Shown in pieces: positions 35,633 through 44,467 of a DNA stretch of 64,000 nucleotides (position 1 is the stretch's first letter; every line of letters starts with the position of its first letter). Origin of the DNA: DATJPR01 sp963752915 (GTDB lineage Bacteria; Bacteroidota; Ignavibacteria; UBA10030; UBA6906); assembly GCA_963752915.1 (NCBI GenBank), contig CAVVZZ010000011.1, forward strand, positions 496,001-560,000, in the 5' to 3' direction. The position numbers were made by a program, and so were the translations under genes. The notes beneath the pieces were generated by a model. That model ran no database searches, was not told the origin of the DNA, and saw only the letters and a program-made list of their open reading frames with translations.

Positions 35633-37486
35633 ATGACATCCTCCCAGAGAACGACTGTTCTCCTTTGTTCGCTTCTTCTCGTCCTATTTCAGGTCCCGGC
35701 GTATGCTCCGGCCCTCAATGGTGCGTTCTTGCACTATGATGACAACACGTACGTCTACGGGAACGCGATGGTCAAGGCTCTGAACGCGGAGACGGTCTCC
35801 GCGATGTTTTCCCATCCCTACTTCAGATCGTACGCTCCTCTGGTTCTCCTGTCGCACGCTGTCGACTATGCCCTCTGGAATGGGAATCCGTGGGGGCACC
35901 ACCTTACCAGTCTCCTGTTGCACAGTGCAAATGTCGTTCTCGTGTTTCTCCTCGGCGCGGTCATCCTTTCCCCACGACGGTTGAGCGCTGCGGGAGTTCC
36001 CGCCCAACCTCTTTTTTCCTTGATCAATGAGAATGCGATTGCGGGTGCGTTCGTGGCGGCTGCGCTCTACTCCTTGCATCCGATGCGGGTCGAATCCGTG
36101 GCGTGGGTATCGGACAGAAAGGACTTGTTGCTCGCGCTGTTTCTTCTCTCCTCCGTCCTTGCCTATCTGCAATATGATCACCAGCGAGGGACACCAGCGG
36201 GTGTGAAATGGTTCGTCGCATCACTGGGATGTACTGTCTTGGCTCTCCTGTCAAAATCCATCGCCACGATGACTCCGCTGCTCCTGCTCTCATTGGATGG
36301 CCTTCTTCTCCACCGCCGCGCAAGTGGTGCGGAATGGAGAAGACTGCTTTTCGAAAAATCACCGTATTTTCTTCTTAGTGCAGGGTTCGGATTGCTCGCC
36401 GTGTGGGCAGCCCCGGGAGAGGGGCTCAACGATGTCGTCGCGAAAATGACCACCATGCAGAAGATGTTGATGCCGTTCTACTCACTTATGTTTTACCCGG
36501 CAATGCAGCTTGTTCCGGTGGCACTTACCCCGGTCTATACCTCCCCGAGCGTAGGGTGGATGGCTGCAGGTGCACTGACGGCTCTGCTGGCGATCGGTGC
36601 TTCTGTGTGGAGAGCGCGCCATGGACACTTTGGATGGCTGCTCGCGACTGCAGGGTATGTCTTGCCTCTTCTCCCCACCATCTTCGCGAGTTCCGCAGGG
36701 ATTCAACCGTGGGCTGACCGCTACGCATATGTTCCATCCATTGCGCTTTTCCTCCTCGTGGGTGGAGGGTTCTCGATCATCTGGGAGCGTTCATCGATTC
36801 GCATACGGTGGGCGTCCATGACAGCGGTTCTCGCCGTCGGCATCGTTTTCGTCTATCTGGACAGACACCAAACCGCCATCTGGAAAGACTCGGAGGCTTT
36901 GTGGCGAGCGGTTGTGCGCGGAGCACCTGAAGTTGCAAATGGGTATGACAATCTTGGTATTGCGCTTGCCGACAAAGGGGATTCCGCTGGGGCGCTGGCG
37001 ATGTACCGGGAGGCGATCCGACTCCAGGCGAATTTTGCCGACCCGTACTACAACGCGGCAGTGCTATTCCAGGCAAAAGAGATGAAGGATTCCGCCGTCA
37101 CTTTCTACCGTCTGGCAATCGCTGCAGACACAGCGTATGTTGACGCGTACATCAACCTGGCCAACATTCTCGCCAACGACGGAAACCGCGAATCTGCTAT
37201 CACGCTGTATGAGCGCGCTCTTGCTCTCAACGACGACAACGCTGATGCGTACTACAATCTCGGGTGCGTCCGCTATCTTAACGGCGATCCGGCACGAGCA
37301 CTGGAGTGCTTCAAAAGAGTGGTCATCTTATCACCCGGTTATTCAAGTGCCTACAACAACATGGGGGTCATCTTTCTCGAACAGAAGAACGTGGGAGCCG
37401 CGCTCGAAAGCTTTGTCCGCGCGGCCCGACTGGGGTCATCCGAGGCGCAGCAACGACTCGCGAAGGCGGGATACTCGTGGAAATAG
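35633..37486 (+). CDS. TMTC-like membrane glycosyltransferase with TPR repeats
   Basis: 617-residue GT-C type membrane protein. About ten helices begin with LLCSLLLVLFQVPAYAPA; the first outer loop has the acidic FLHYDDNTYV, where GT-C enzymes keep their catalytic acid. The block HPMRVESVAWVSDRKDLLLALF is a hallmark of the TMTC/O-mannosyltransferase-like TPR family. From about residue 420 on there are four to five TPRs (VANGYDNLGIALADKGDSAG, NADAYYNLGCVRYLNGDPAR, YSSAYNNMGVIFLEQKNVGA). It probably glycosylates exported proteins using a lipid-linked sugar; this is inference from the family. The ATG at 35633 fits the first helix; the longer in-frame extension does not. Confidence 0.8.
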   Translation: MTSSQRTTVLLCSLLLVLFQVPAYAPALNGAFLHYDDNTYVYGNAMVKALNAETVSAMFSHPYFRSYAPLVLLSHAVDYALWNGNPWGHHLTSLLLHSANVVLVFLLGAVILSPRRLSAAGVPAQPLFSLINENAIAGAFVAAALYSLHPMRVESVAWVSDRKDLLLALFLLSSVLAYLQYDHQRGTPAGVKWFVASLGCTVLALLSKSIATMTPLLLLSLDGLLLHRRASGAEWRRLLFEKSPYFLLSAGFGLLAVWAAPGEGLNDVVAKMTTMQKMLMPFYSLMFYPAMQLVPVALTPVYTSPSVGWMAAGALTALLAIGASVWRARHGHFGWLLATAGYVLPLLPTIFASSAGIQPWADRYAYVPSIALFLLVGGGFSIIWERSSIRIRWASMTAVLAVGIVFVYLDRHQTAIWKDSEALWRAVVRGAPEVANGYDNLGIALADKGDSAGALAMYREAIRLQANFADPYYNAAVLFQAKEMKDSAVTFYRLAIAADTAYVDAYINLANILANDGNRESAITLYERALALNDDNADAYYNLGCVRYLNGDPARALECFKRVVILSPGYSSAYNNMGVIFLEQKNVGAALESFVRAARLGSSEAQQRLAKAGYSWK

Positions 37487-37523
37487 CAGGCTCGGGAGAG
37501 AACATCACCAAATGTCGTGACTG

Positions 37524-37599
37524 ATGGAAGATGGAGAATTGAGGATCGAGAATGACAAATTCATTTTCAATCTTCGATCTTCCATCTTCCATCCTCCAT
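37524..37599. repeat. Long imperfect inverted repeat of GGAAGAT-like units
   Basis: Between the convergent glycosyltransferase and comM genes, a left arm of ATGGAAGATGGAGAATTG-type sequence pairs with a right arm of TCGATCTTCCATCTTCCAT-type sequence; about 28 of 37 positions match. It could act as a bidirectional terminator, and its arms are themselves made of short degenerate repeats. Confidence 0.65.
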
Positions 37600-37605
37600 T
37601 AGTGT

Positions 37606-39153
37606 TCACGCCGATATCGGATACAGGCTCCTGTCCAACGTTCTGTACTGAATTGCCTCGCTCACATGTTCTGGCCTGATCTGCTCCACCCCGGCAAGAT
37701 CGGCAATGCTCCTCGCCACCTTCAGAATCCGATCATACGCCCGCGCGGAGAGGCCGAGCTTCGTGATCGCCATCTTCAACAGTTCTTCTCCTGCGTCACT
37801 CACGCGACAGAATTCCCGGATCTCCCTCGACTGCATGTCGGCGTTGGCGTAGATCCCCTTCTTGTTCACGAAGCGCGCTCGCTGAATCTCCCTCGCCTTC
37901 ATCACACGGGACCGGACATCCTCCGATCGTTCCCCCATTTCTTTGCTCGAGAGATCCCGATACCGCACTGCGGGGACCTCGACATGCAAGTCGATCCGAT
38001 CGAGCAGCGGCCCCGACACTTTGGCGAGGTATTTCTGGATCATCATTTCGTTGCACGTACACTGCTTCGTGGGATCGGTGAAGTGACCACACGGACACGG
38101 GTTCATCGCGCAGACAAGCATGAAATTTGCCGGGAAGTCCACCGAAAGCTTGGACCGGCTAATGGTCACATGTCCGTCCTCCAGTGGCTGACGCAAGACT
38201 TCGAGAACGTTCCTCGCGAATTCGGGTAGCTCATCGAGAAAAAGAATCCCGTGATGCGCGAGCGAGATCTCCCCCGGCCTCGGAGTCGTACCGCCTCCGA
38301 CCAATGCAGCATCGGAGATCGTGTGATGCGGCGAACGATACGGTCGCGTCGCCACCAACGCGGATTCGGGCGGCAAATACCCGGCGACAGAATGAATCTT
38401 CGTCGTCTCGAGCGCCTCCTCAAAAGACATCTGAGGCAGAATCGTCGGCAGGCGCTTCGCCAGCATCGTCTTTCCGGATCCGGGGGGACCGATCATGATG
38501 ATGTTATGCCCTCCGGCCGCCGCCACCTCAAGTGCCCGCTTCACATTTTCCTGCCCCTTGACATCGGCAAAATCATGCACGAACCGCTGCTGCTTCACGA
38601 AGAGTTCTGACACGTCCACCCGGAGCGGGCCACCACCCGATTTCCCCTCGACAAGGAAATCCACGGCTTCCTGCAATGTATGCAGCGGGTAGACGTCGAT
38701 CCCCTCTACCATCGCCGCTTCGCGCCCGTTCTCCCTCGGCACAATCAACCCGCGGAGCTTCCGCCGTCGAACCTCCAGCGCGATCGGCAAAACCCCTCTC
38801 ACCGGGCGCAAGGATCCATCCAGGGCAAGTTCGCCGATGAGTGCATAATCATCCAACTGGGTCGAAATGATCTGTGCACTGCACGAGAGAACCGCCACCG
38901 CGATGGGAAGGTCGAACCCGCACCCTTCCTTCCGGATATCGGCAGGCGCGAGGTTGATGGTGATTTTACGGTACGGAAACTTCCATCCGCTATTCCGGAT
39001 CGCGGCGCAAACACGCTCGCGACTCTCCCGAATGGCATTGTCCGGCAGGCCGACAACCGCAAATGAAGGGACATTGGACTCGATGTTGGATTCAACATCG
39101 ATCAGATAGGCATTGACACCGTAGGTGGTGGCGCTCAGAACGCGTGAAAGCAT
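37606..39153 (-). CDS. comM: YifB/ComM-family Mg-chelatase-like AAA ATPase
   Basis: Cytoplasmic hexameric AAA+ helicase; ComM promotes branch migration during natural transformation. 515 residues with the N-terminal LonC-like domain (SFAVVGLPDNAIRESRERV, KITINLAPADIRKEG), Walker A GPPGSGKTMLAKRLP, Walker B GILFLDELPEF, and a Cys-rich CAMNPCPCGHFTDPTKQCTC zinc-type insert. The ATG at 39153 gives the family start MLSRVLSATTYG and has GGGAGG six bases upstream. That ribosome binding site is buried in a long hairpin (39156-39198), suggesting translational control. Confidence 0.93.
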   Translation of the reverse strand: MLSRVLSATTYGVNAYLIDVESNIESNVPSFAVVGLPDNAIRESRERVCAAIRNSGWKFPYRKITINLAPADIRKEGCGFDLPIAVAVLSCSAQIISTQLDDYALIGELALDGSLRPVRGVLPIALEVRRRKLRGLIVPRENGREAAMVEGIDVYPLHTLQEAVDFLVEGKSGGGPLRVDVSELFVKQQRFVHDFADVKGQENVKRALEVAAAGGHNIIMIGPPGSGKTMLAKRLPTILPQMSFEEALETTKIHSVAGYLPPESALVATRPYRSPHHTISDAALVGGGTTPRPGEISLAHHGILFLDELPEFARNVLEVLRQPLEDGHVTISRSKLSVDFPANFMLVCAMNPCPCGHFTDPTKQCTCNEMMIQKYLAKVSGPLLDRIDLHVEVPAVRYRDLSSKEMGERSEDVRSRVMKAREIQRARFVNKKGIYANADMQSREIREFCRVSDAGEELLKMAITKLGLSARAYDRILKVARSIADLAGVEQIRPEHVSEAIQYRTLDRSLYPISA

Positions 39154-39155
39154 GA

Positions 39156-39198
39156 AATCCTCCCGCTGCATGATTGAAATGATGCATGCGGGAGGATT
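39156..39198 (-). promoter_or_regulatory. Hairpin sequestering the comM ribosome binding site
   Basis: In the comM leader AATCCTCCCGC (5' arm, 39188-39198) pairs perfectly over 11 bases with GCGGGAGGATT (39156-39166), which contains the Shine-Dalgarno GGGAGG; a further five pairs (TGCAT/ATGCA) continue after a one-base bulge. The ATG is two bases past the hairpin. Translation should be strongly blocked unless the stem opens. Confidence 0.7.
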
Positions 39199-39240
39199 CC
39201 GGCGGGATACACTCAATGGTACACACCGGTCCCGAGAAAA

Positions 39241-39852
39241 TCAATGCTGTGATCGATCGAGAACCGAGAATGCTTCAAGGGCGCCCGGGACAGTAATCGT
39301 TGCCTCCGGTTCGGGGTTTGGGATCTTGCCCGGAATCGGTTCCAACAGACTGAGATAAGTCGCTATGGCGTAAAGATCTTCCTCACTCAAGTGCGAGTAA
39401 ATAGTCCATGGCATTTGATGGTCGTTCAAGATCCTGCCATCGGGAAGTTGCCCCGTTTTCAGGATCTGGACAATTTGCTCACGTGAGACATTGCCGAGTC
39501 CCGTCTCTTTGTCGGGAGTGAGGTTATACGAATAGGCGGCTCCTTCATTCTTCACGATGATCCTCGCACCCCCGGCAAGATACCGCCCGAATTGGGGGGC
39601 CCCATTCGGCCCTGCAGAGACATGACAACCCGAACACCCTCCGGTCTTGACAAGGTACTGGCCTCGCTCTGCAATGAGACGTTCAGCCGGGTCAGACACC
39701 TTCTCCAGATTCGGACCCGCCTCCACCTCAGGCTGCGAGAACGTCGAGGGCGGAGCAAGGGTAAATGGAGGGATAAAATAAAGAAAGAAGAGAAAGCTTA
39801 TAACGACAAGTCCCCCAAGGACTATCCCAATCCATTTAAGGATCCTCTTCAT
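39241..39852 (-). CDS. Membrane-anchored monoheme c-type cytochrome
   Basis: 203-residue cytochrome with an uncleaved-looking N-terminal helix (WIGIVLGGLVVISFLFFLYF) and one heme motif, GGCSGCH, followed by a distal region with Met (DHQMPWTIYSHLSEEDLYAI) as likely second heme ligand. Periplasmic, tethered to the inner membrane. It closely resembles the third heme domain of the upstream triheme protein, with which it overlaps by ATGA (39849-39852). An electron-transfer role is certain in kind, the partner is unknown. Confidence 0.9.
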   Translation of the reverse strand: MKRILKWIGIVLGGLVVISFLFFLYFIPPFTLAPPSTFSQPEVEAGPNLEKVSDPAERLIAERGQYLVKTGGCSGCHVSAGPNGAPQFGRYLAGGARIIVKNEGAAYSYNLTPDKETGLGNVSREQIVQILKTGQLPDGRILNDHQMPWTIYSHLSEEDLYAIATYLSLLEPIPGKIPNPEPEATITVPGALEAFSVLDRSQH

Positions 39853-41189
39853 GGTTTCACCTCCCCGCCAGGTGCTGGAGTTTCGTGTTCTGGTCCTTGA
39901 GACAAGCCGAAATTGCCCGCGTACACATACCCGATGAGTTCCTTTTTGAGGATCAACATCTTGAACTTCTCTGATAGATATGTCAAGAAGCCAAGTGGCT
40001 GCCGATCGGGAATGGCATTCTGGATCGGCGGGATCGTCCTGAGATATGCCACGATCGCATTGAGATCATCCGGCGTAAACTCCGCCAGCGACGTCCAGGG
40101 CATAGGAAACGGCAACATCCGAGAGCCATCGCGCCGGACGCCATGCGTCAGCACTTCTTTGATCTGCTTGTCGGTCCAAGCACCGAGCCCCGTCGCAGTA
40201 TCCGATGTCAAATTGTAGCTGACAATCGTGCCGTACGGACCGAGTTCCCATTTTTGCCCCCCGGCATACTTCATTCCCGCGATGTAGATGCCGTTCGAAT
40301 CGAGCGGCGAGTGGCAATGGGCACAGCCCAGTGCGTTCACGAGATATTCTCCCCTCTTCAGGGAATCGCTGCCATTCGCAGACTGCTCCTTCTTGAATAG
40401 CGCCTCCACTTCTGCCTGCCTCATCTGCCAGATCGGCCTTCGCCCCATTGAAACCACATAGTCCGCAAGATCTCGCATCTCCCTGTCTGACGCAGAACCA
40501 ACATAGGCCGGCATCGGAGTCCCGTCGATTCCTGTTATGAACCGCGTATAGATGTCGACGGCCGTCGGACCGCCGTGGAACGTCCACGGTTCCGTGAGGT
40601 TCGCGGCGCGTATCCGGTTGCCACTGTCGTCCTCGAATTCCGTTGACACCGCCTGCGTTCCCTCACCGTCGATCCCGTGGCAGTCTCCGCACTGGAGTTT
40701 CGCATACACGATTTTCCCTGCCGCGATACCCGAAGGAGTCGCAGACCAGGGGCCCGGTTGCCTGATCGCTTTGGGTTGGTCCGAGTTGAACCTCGACGAG
40801 AACGACTTGACGTAGGCAACCACCGCCTTCAGGGTATCGCCTTTGAGAAACTTCCCCCACGCGGGCATCCCCGTCCCCGGCAGGCCCAGAGAAATGGACC
40901 GCGCAATATCGTCGTCGGTAGGGATCGAGCCGGACTCGGTAGTCCGAATCTTGAACGTTCCCGTGGTAAAATCTCTCGGTTTGGGATCGAGGAAATACGC
41001 GTTCGGCCCGTCCCCCTTCCCCGCTACTCCATGGCATGGGGCACACCGCTCAGCGTACACAGTTTTGCCTATGCCCGTACTCGGCTCATTTTGACTCATC
41101 TCTGCGCCAAGTGTCGCTCCAAGAAGCACGCCAACAGCGCAGGAGCCCACAAGAACGGGAACGAGCAACGATCGCCATCGCTGACGCAT
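39849..41189 (-). CDS. Triheme c-type cytochrome
   Basis: 446-residue periplasmic protein with an N-terminal signal/anchor (SLLVPVLVGSCAVGVLLGATLG) and three class-I cytochrome domains with CAPCH, CGDCH and CAHCH. Each is followed by a Met-containing distal strand (GTGMPAWGKFL, DGTPMPAYVG, LPFPMPWTSLAEFTPDDL). The third domain and the separate monoheme cytochrome downstream share the layout YSYNLT/VSYNLT...TGLG...MPWT, so they are duplicates. The ATG at 41189 is preferred over 41195 and 41228 because GAGGAGG lies six bases before it. No oxidase or dehydrogenase gene is adjacent. Confidence 0.9.
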   Translation of the reverse strand: MRQRWRSLLVPVLVGSCAVGVLLGATLGAEMSQNEPSTGIGKTVYAERCAPCHGVAGKGDGPNAYFLDPKPRDFTTGTFKIRTTESGSIPTDDDIARSISLGLPGTGMPAWGKFLKGDTLKAVVAYVKSFSSRFNSDQPKAIRQPGPWSATPSGIAAGKIVYAKLQCGDCHGIDGEGTQAVSTEFEDDSGNRIRAANLTEPWTFHGGPTAVDIYTRFITGIDGTPMPAYVGSASDREMRDLADYVVSMGRRPIWQMRQAEVEALFKKEQSANGSDSLKRGEYLVNALGCAHCHSPLDSNGIYIAGMKYAGGQKWELGPYGTIVSYNLTSDTATGLGAWTDKQIKEVLTHGVRRDGSRMLPFPMPWTSLAEFTPDDLNAIVAYLRTIPPIQNAIPDRQPLGFLTYLSEKFKMLILKKELIGYVYAGNFGLSQGPEHETPAPGGEVKP

Positions 41190-41341
41190 ATGCATCCTCC
41201 TCAAAGTGGCTCTGGAACCAAGTTGCAACGTTCTTGCGATGGTTCAGGTTCCGCACCAGCAGCTGGAGATGGGAATTGTGATGCGGGGGGAATCGGCGGG
41301 AAATTGCCGTGAGTCAAGGCGAAGAGGGCTTCTGCAGCGGG

Positions 41342-42841
41342 TCAGAGCGCCTTGGGATGTTTCTGGATGTATTCCCTTGCGTGGTGTTCATATTTCGTAA
41401 GGACGACCGGGGGAAGGGCAAGGAAAATGCGAAAGGATTCCGCGGCGTCATGTTCGAATCCGAGCCTCTCCTGTGCCAGCCCTTTGTTGAGCCATGCTGT
41501 CTCGTTCATCGGATCGAGCTTCGTGCACCGGTCGAGCCAGGCGATGGATTCACGGTAATGACCCATGATACGGAGCGTCACTCCGAGATTCATATGCGCC
41601 GCCCGATGATCGCTGACAAGGTTGATCGCCTGCTCGAAGCATGAGACGGACTCGGGGATCCGCCCGATTTTCCGCAGACAAACCCCCTTGTTGTTCCACG
41701 CATCGGCGTTCGATGGATCCTGTTCGAGCGATCGGTCATACTGGGCGACCGCCGCTTCATAATCCCCGAGGTTCGCAAGACTATAGGCCCGGTTGTAGAT
41801 TTCCCAGGCCTCGGCGTTCTTCACGATTGCCGGAGGTTCAATTTTCCCCGACCTTACCTTGAGCAGCGCCTCAAGGTCAACCCGCAGATCGCGGAAGACC
41901 TGATACCGGCCGCTCGGCTCTTTCGCGAGACAACGCTTGATGATCGGAAAAAGCGGTGATGCGAGGTGGGGAATTTGTCCGTGGGCGTGAACGTCGTGCA
42001 TGGCAGACCAGTACTTTGCCCGATCGACCGGGTCTGCATTGCCAATGGGGAAGAACGGCAGCCGTCCCCGCGCCGCCATCTGAAACATAATGATTCCGAG
42101 ACTATAGATATCGCTTCTCTCGTCGCAACGCGGCGCGTTGAGAAATTGTTCCGGCGACATATAGAACGGCGTTCCAAAACCGACTTGCTCGACACTTTTC
42201 CGCGGTCCCTTGATGTCGGCATAGCGTGCGGCGTCGATGACCTCCGCGAACCCGAAATCTGTGACCTTCGCAACGCGGTTCGCGTCAATGAGGATGTTGG
42301 CAGGCTTGATGTCTCTGTGACACCGGACGCCGTGGTTCCGCGCAAATTCCATCCCGTGGCACACCTGAATCAGCCACCGGATCGACTGCTCGAGGTCGGG
42401 GGGCATTGCGCTCAGGTATCCGTCGAGCGACGAAAAACCATCCGCGTTCTTCGGAAGAAATTCCATCCCGATGCAGAGACGTCCGTCAAGCTCGGTGATA
42501 AAGTCCGCGCGGACGATATTGGGGTGCGGTTCCAGGGAGATCCAGACCCACGCCTCCTTGCGGAACAACTGCAGGGTGTCCGGGTCCTTCGCGATATCGT
42601 CGCGCAGGGTTTTCAGTGCATAGGTGTTGTTGTCGTACGCGTCGACGATTCTGTACACGACACTGTATCCGCCCTTCCCCACCACTTCTCTCACGAGATA
42701 CCGCTCGGCAATCAGCGAGCCCGGCGCGAATGCAAGCTGCTCTGAACGAACGTTCACGCCGATGGGATTTGCCAGACCTCGGCGGGCGCCGTGGCGGAAC
42801 AGGGCGGCGAAGGGATGACCGATGGAGGAAAGAAGGCTCAT
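41342..42841 (-). CDS. Hanks-type Ser/Thr protein kinase with C-terminal TPRs
   Basis: Soluble 499-residue eukaryotic-like kinase. The catalytic set is complete: Gly loop GKGGYSVVY (55-63), K77 in ALK, E96, HRDIKPANIL with D177, DFG (D195) and GTPFYMSPEQ. After residue about 340 come four TPRs (NRAYSLANLGDYEAAVAQYD, AWNNKGVCLRKIGRIPE, AHMNLGVTLRIMGHYRE, AWLNKGLAQERLGFEHD) for partner binding. There is no membrane helix or PASTA part. It lies 21 bases upstream-side of truA's end, in the same direction. A FHA protein that could read its phosphorylation is encoded at 26611-28080; the link is inference. Confidence 0.92.
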   Translation of the reverse strand: MSLLSSIGHPFAALFRHGARRGLANPIGVNVRSEQLAFAPGSLIAERYLVREVVGKGGYSVVYRIVDAYDNNTYALKTLRDDIAKDPDTLQLFRKEAWVWISLEPHPNIVRADFITELDGRLCIGMEFLPKNADGFSSLDGYLSAMPPDLEQSIRWLIQVCHGMEFARNHGVRCHRDIKPANILIDANRVAKVTDFGFAEVIDAARYADIKGPRKSVEQVGFGTPFYMSPEQFLNAPRCDERSDIYSLGIIMFQMAARGRLPFFPIGNADPVDRAKYWSAMHDVHAHGQIPHLASPLFPIIKRCLAKEPSGRYQVFRDLRVDLEALLKVRSGKIEPPAIVKNAEAWEIYNRAYSLANLGDYEAAVAQYDRSLEQDPSNADAWNNKGVCLRKIGRIPESVSCFEQAINLVSDHRAAHMNLGVTLRIMGHYRESIAWLDRCTKLDPMNETAWLNKGLAQERLGFEHDAAESFRIFLALPPVVLTKYEHHAREYIQKHPKAL

Positions 42842-42862
42842 GGGTGATGGGAGAACGGCCGG

Positions 42863-43591
42863 TCAGTACCGGACTTCTTCGAGGAACAATCCGTGCGGGG
42901 GCGCCGCCATGCCTGCGCGCCTGCGATCGCAGGATTTCAGAATCTCCGAGAACTCGGCAACAGGAGTAAAGCCGCGGCCGACGTCGACCATTGTCCCGAC
43001 CAGCCCGCGGACCATGCCATAGCAGAACCGGTTCGCACGAATCTGGTAGACGAGCGTTGCGGGCGTTTCCTGCCAGAAGGATTCGGTGACGAAGCACTGA
43101 TAGTTCTTTGCGGCTTCATCGTATTTTGAGAATGACGTGAAGTCATGCTCGCCCACAATGAGCGCGGCGACGTCGTTCATCGCGGAGATACGCAAGGGGT
43201 ACCGGACATGCCAGTGGTAAAACCGGCCGATGGCCGTCGGTCGAAGTGTGATGAAATAGCGGTACATCCGGTCTTTCGCATCGTAGCGCGCGTGGAATTT
43301 TTCATCCACTTCTTCGACCGAGCAGACGTAAATATCCTCCGGGAGGATTCCGTTCAGGCTGCTCATGATTTCACCCGATCGCATCCCCGAGTTTGTCTTG
43401 AACCCTGCGGCCATTCCCCGTGCATGGACTCCCGCGTCCGTCCGCCCGGAACCGATGACCGAAATCGGCTCCTGCAGCACCTGTTCGAGCACTTTCGTGA
43501 CCTCTTCCTGGACGCTTCTCCCGTTGAGTTGGGTTTGCCAGCCGACGAAATGTGTTCCGTCAAACTCGATTACCAGCTTGAAACAGTGCAT
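42863..43591 (-). CDS. truA: tRNA pseudouridine(38-40) synthase TruA
   Basis: Pseudouridine synthase acting on the tRNA anticodon stem. 242 residues with the catalytic Asp in SGRTDAGVHARG, the opening KLVIEFDGTHFVGWQ, RYFITLRPTAIGRFYHWH and the final RFCYGMVRGLVGTMVDVG. It overlaps nothing but lies 12 bases from the DUF5683-like gene and 21 from the kinase gene, in the same direction. Confidence 0.95.
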   Translation of the reverse strand: MHCFKLVIEFDGTHFVGWQTQLNGRSVQEEVTKVLEQVLQEPISVIGSGRTDAGVHARGMAAGFKTNSGMRSGEIMSSLNGILPEDIYVCSVEEVDEKFHARYDAKDRMYRYFITLRPTAIGRFYHWHVRYPLRISAMNDVAALIVGEHDFTSFSKYDEAAKNYQCFVTESFWQETPATLVYQIRANRFCYGMVRGLVGTMVDVGRGFTPVAEFSEILKSCDRRRAGMAAPPHGLFLEEVRY

Positions 43592-43603
43592 AGTGAGTCC
43601 TGC

Positions 43604-44401
43604 CTAGAATGGTCGAATCACGGTCAAGGTCACACCCTGGGGGTTCGACCACCCTCCCTGGACGGATGTTTCAAACCTGAGGTCTCCCAGAATGCCGGAC
43701 AGCTCTTTGTTATGTGATATCGCAGTGCGGGCGGCGTTGATCGCGCTCGCAATATGATTGACCAGAATCGCGCCGAGAACGAATTTCCGGTTGTTGAACA
43801 CGTTGTCGGCGCGTACCCGTTGATCCCGGAACGCCATCCTGTTCGCGTCGGTGTCCCATGACCAATTATACCCCGCTGCGGGATCGTAGACAAGGTCCGA
43901 GGTCCGGTCGCGCATCTTCTTTGCATTGTAGTCTGCAAGCGTCAGAAAATTCCCTACATCAACGTAGAACTGATCGCTCTTTCCCGCGGGGATGACGCCG
44001 GCGTGGGCAGACGCAAAGGCCCGCCCATCATCCTGCAGCGCGAAGGCCCTGATGTCAAAAACCGCATACGTAAGCCAGAGAAGTCCTTCCGCTCCCAAAA
44101 AGTATTTTCCGCTTGAAAACCCGCCGGCATACAGCTCTCCCATGCCCGGGACCGCGAGGGAATAGAGAACGGCCAATCCTACGGATTTCTTCGTTTCCAG
44201 AGAGACAGGTTGATCCTGATCCGGCGACGGTTTCATCGTGGAAAACAGGTCAAGGGAGCGATAGGCGTCTGAGCTGTGAAGGAGGACGAGTTTCTCGGAC
44301 GAGAGTTCTGGTGCGAACGGTGACCGGCCGCCATTGTCCTGTGACCGGGCGAGTGGGGCGAGAAGAAGACAACTCATCAGAAGGAAGGGCCTGGACACCA
44401 T
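43604..44401 (-). CDS. DUF5683-like exported protein
   Basis: 265-residue protein with a signal peptide (SRPFLLMSCLLLAPLARSQ) and, in the middle, the conserved LAVLYSLAVPGMGELYAGGFSSGKYF followed by further membrane helices, a layout seen in DUF5683 proteins of Bacteroidota and relatives. The end is beta-rich and hydrophobic (GVTLTVIRPF), consistent with an envelope location. Function unknown. The ATG at 44401 is preferred because AAAGGA sits six bases before it; the ATG at 44407 abuts that site. Confidence 0.7.
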   Translation of the reverse strand: MVSRPFLLMSCLLLAPLARSQDNGGRSPFAPELSSEKLVLLHSSDAYRSLDLFSTMKPSPDQDQPVSLETKKSVGLAVLYSLAVPGMGELYAGGFSSGKYFLGAEGLLWLTYAVFDIRAFALQDDGRAFASAHAGVIPAGKSDQFYVDVGNFLTLADYNAKKMRDRTSDLVYDPAAGYNWSWDTDANRMAFRDQRVRADNVFNNRKFVLGAILVNHIASAINAARTAISHNKELSGILGDLRFETSVQGGWSNPQGVTLTVIRPF

Positions 44402-44467
44402 TGTCATTCCTTTAAGGATGTGCGGATCGATGCGTTGGTGGCAAAAAACGAGGGACCAAGATCCAGG

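Noticed and set aside
39241..41189. Alcohol dehydrogenase or oxidase complex membership of the two cytochromes
   Set aside because: The triheme layout resembles such subunits, but no catalytic subunit gene is adjacent, so I keep the neutral name.
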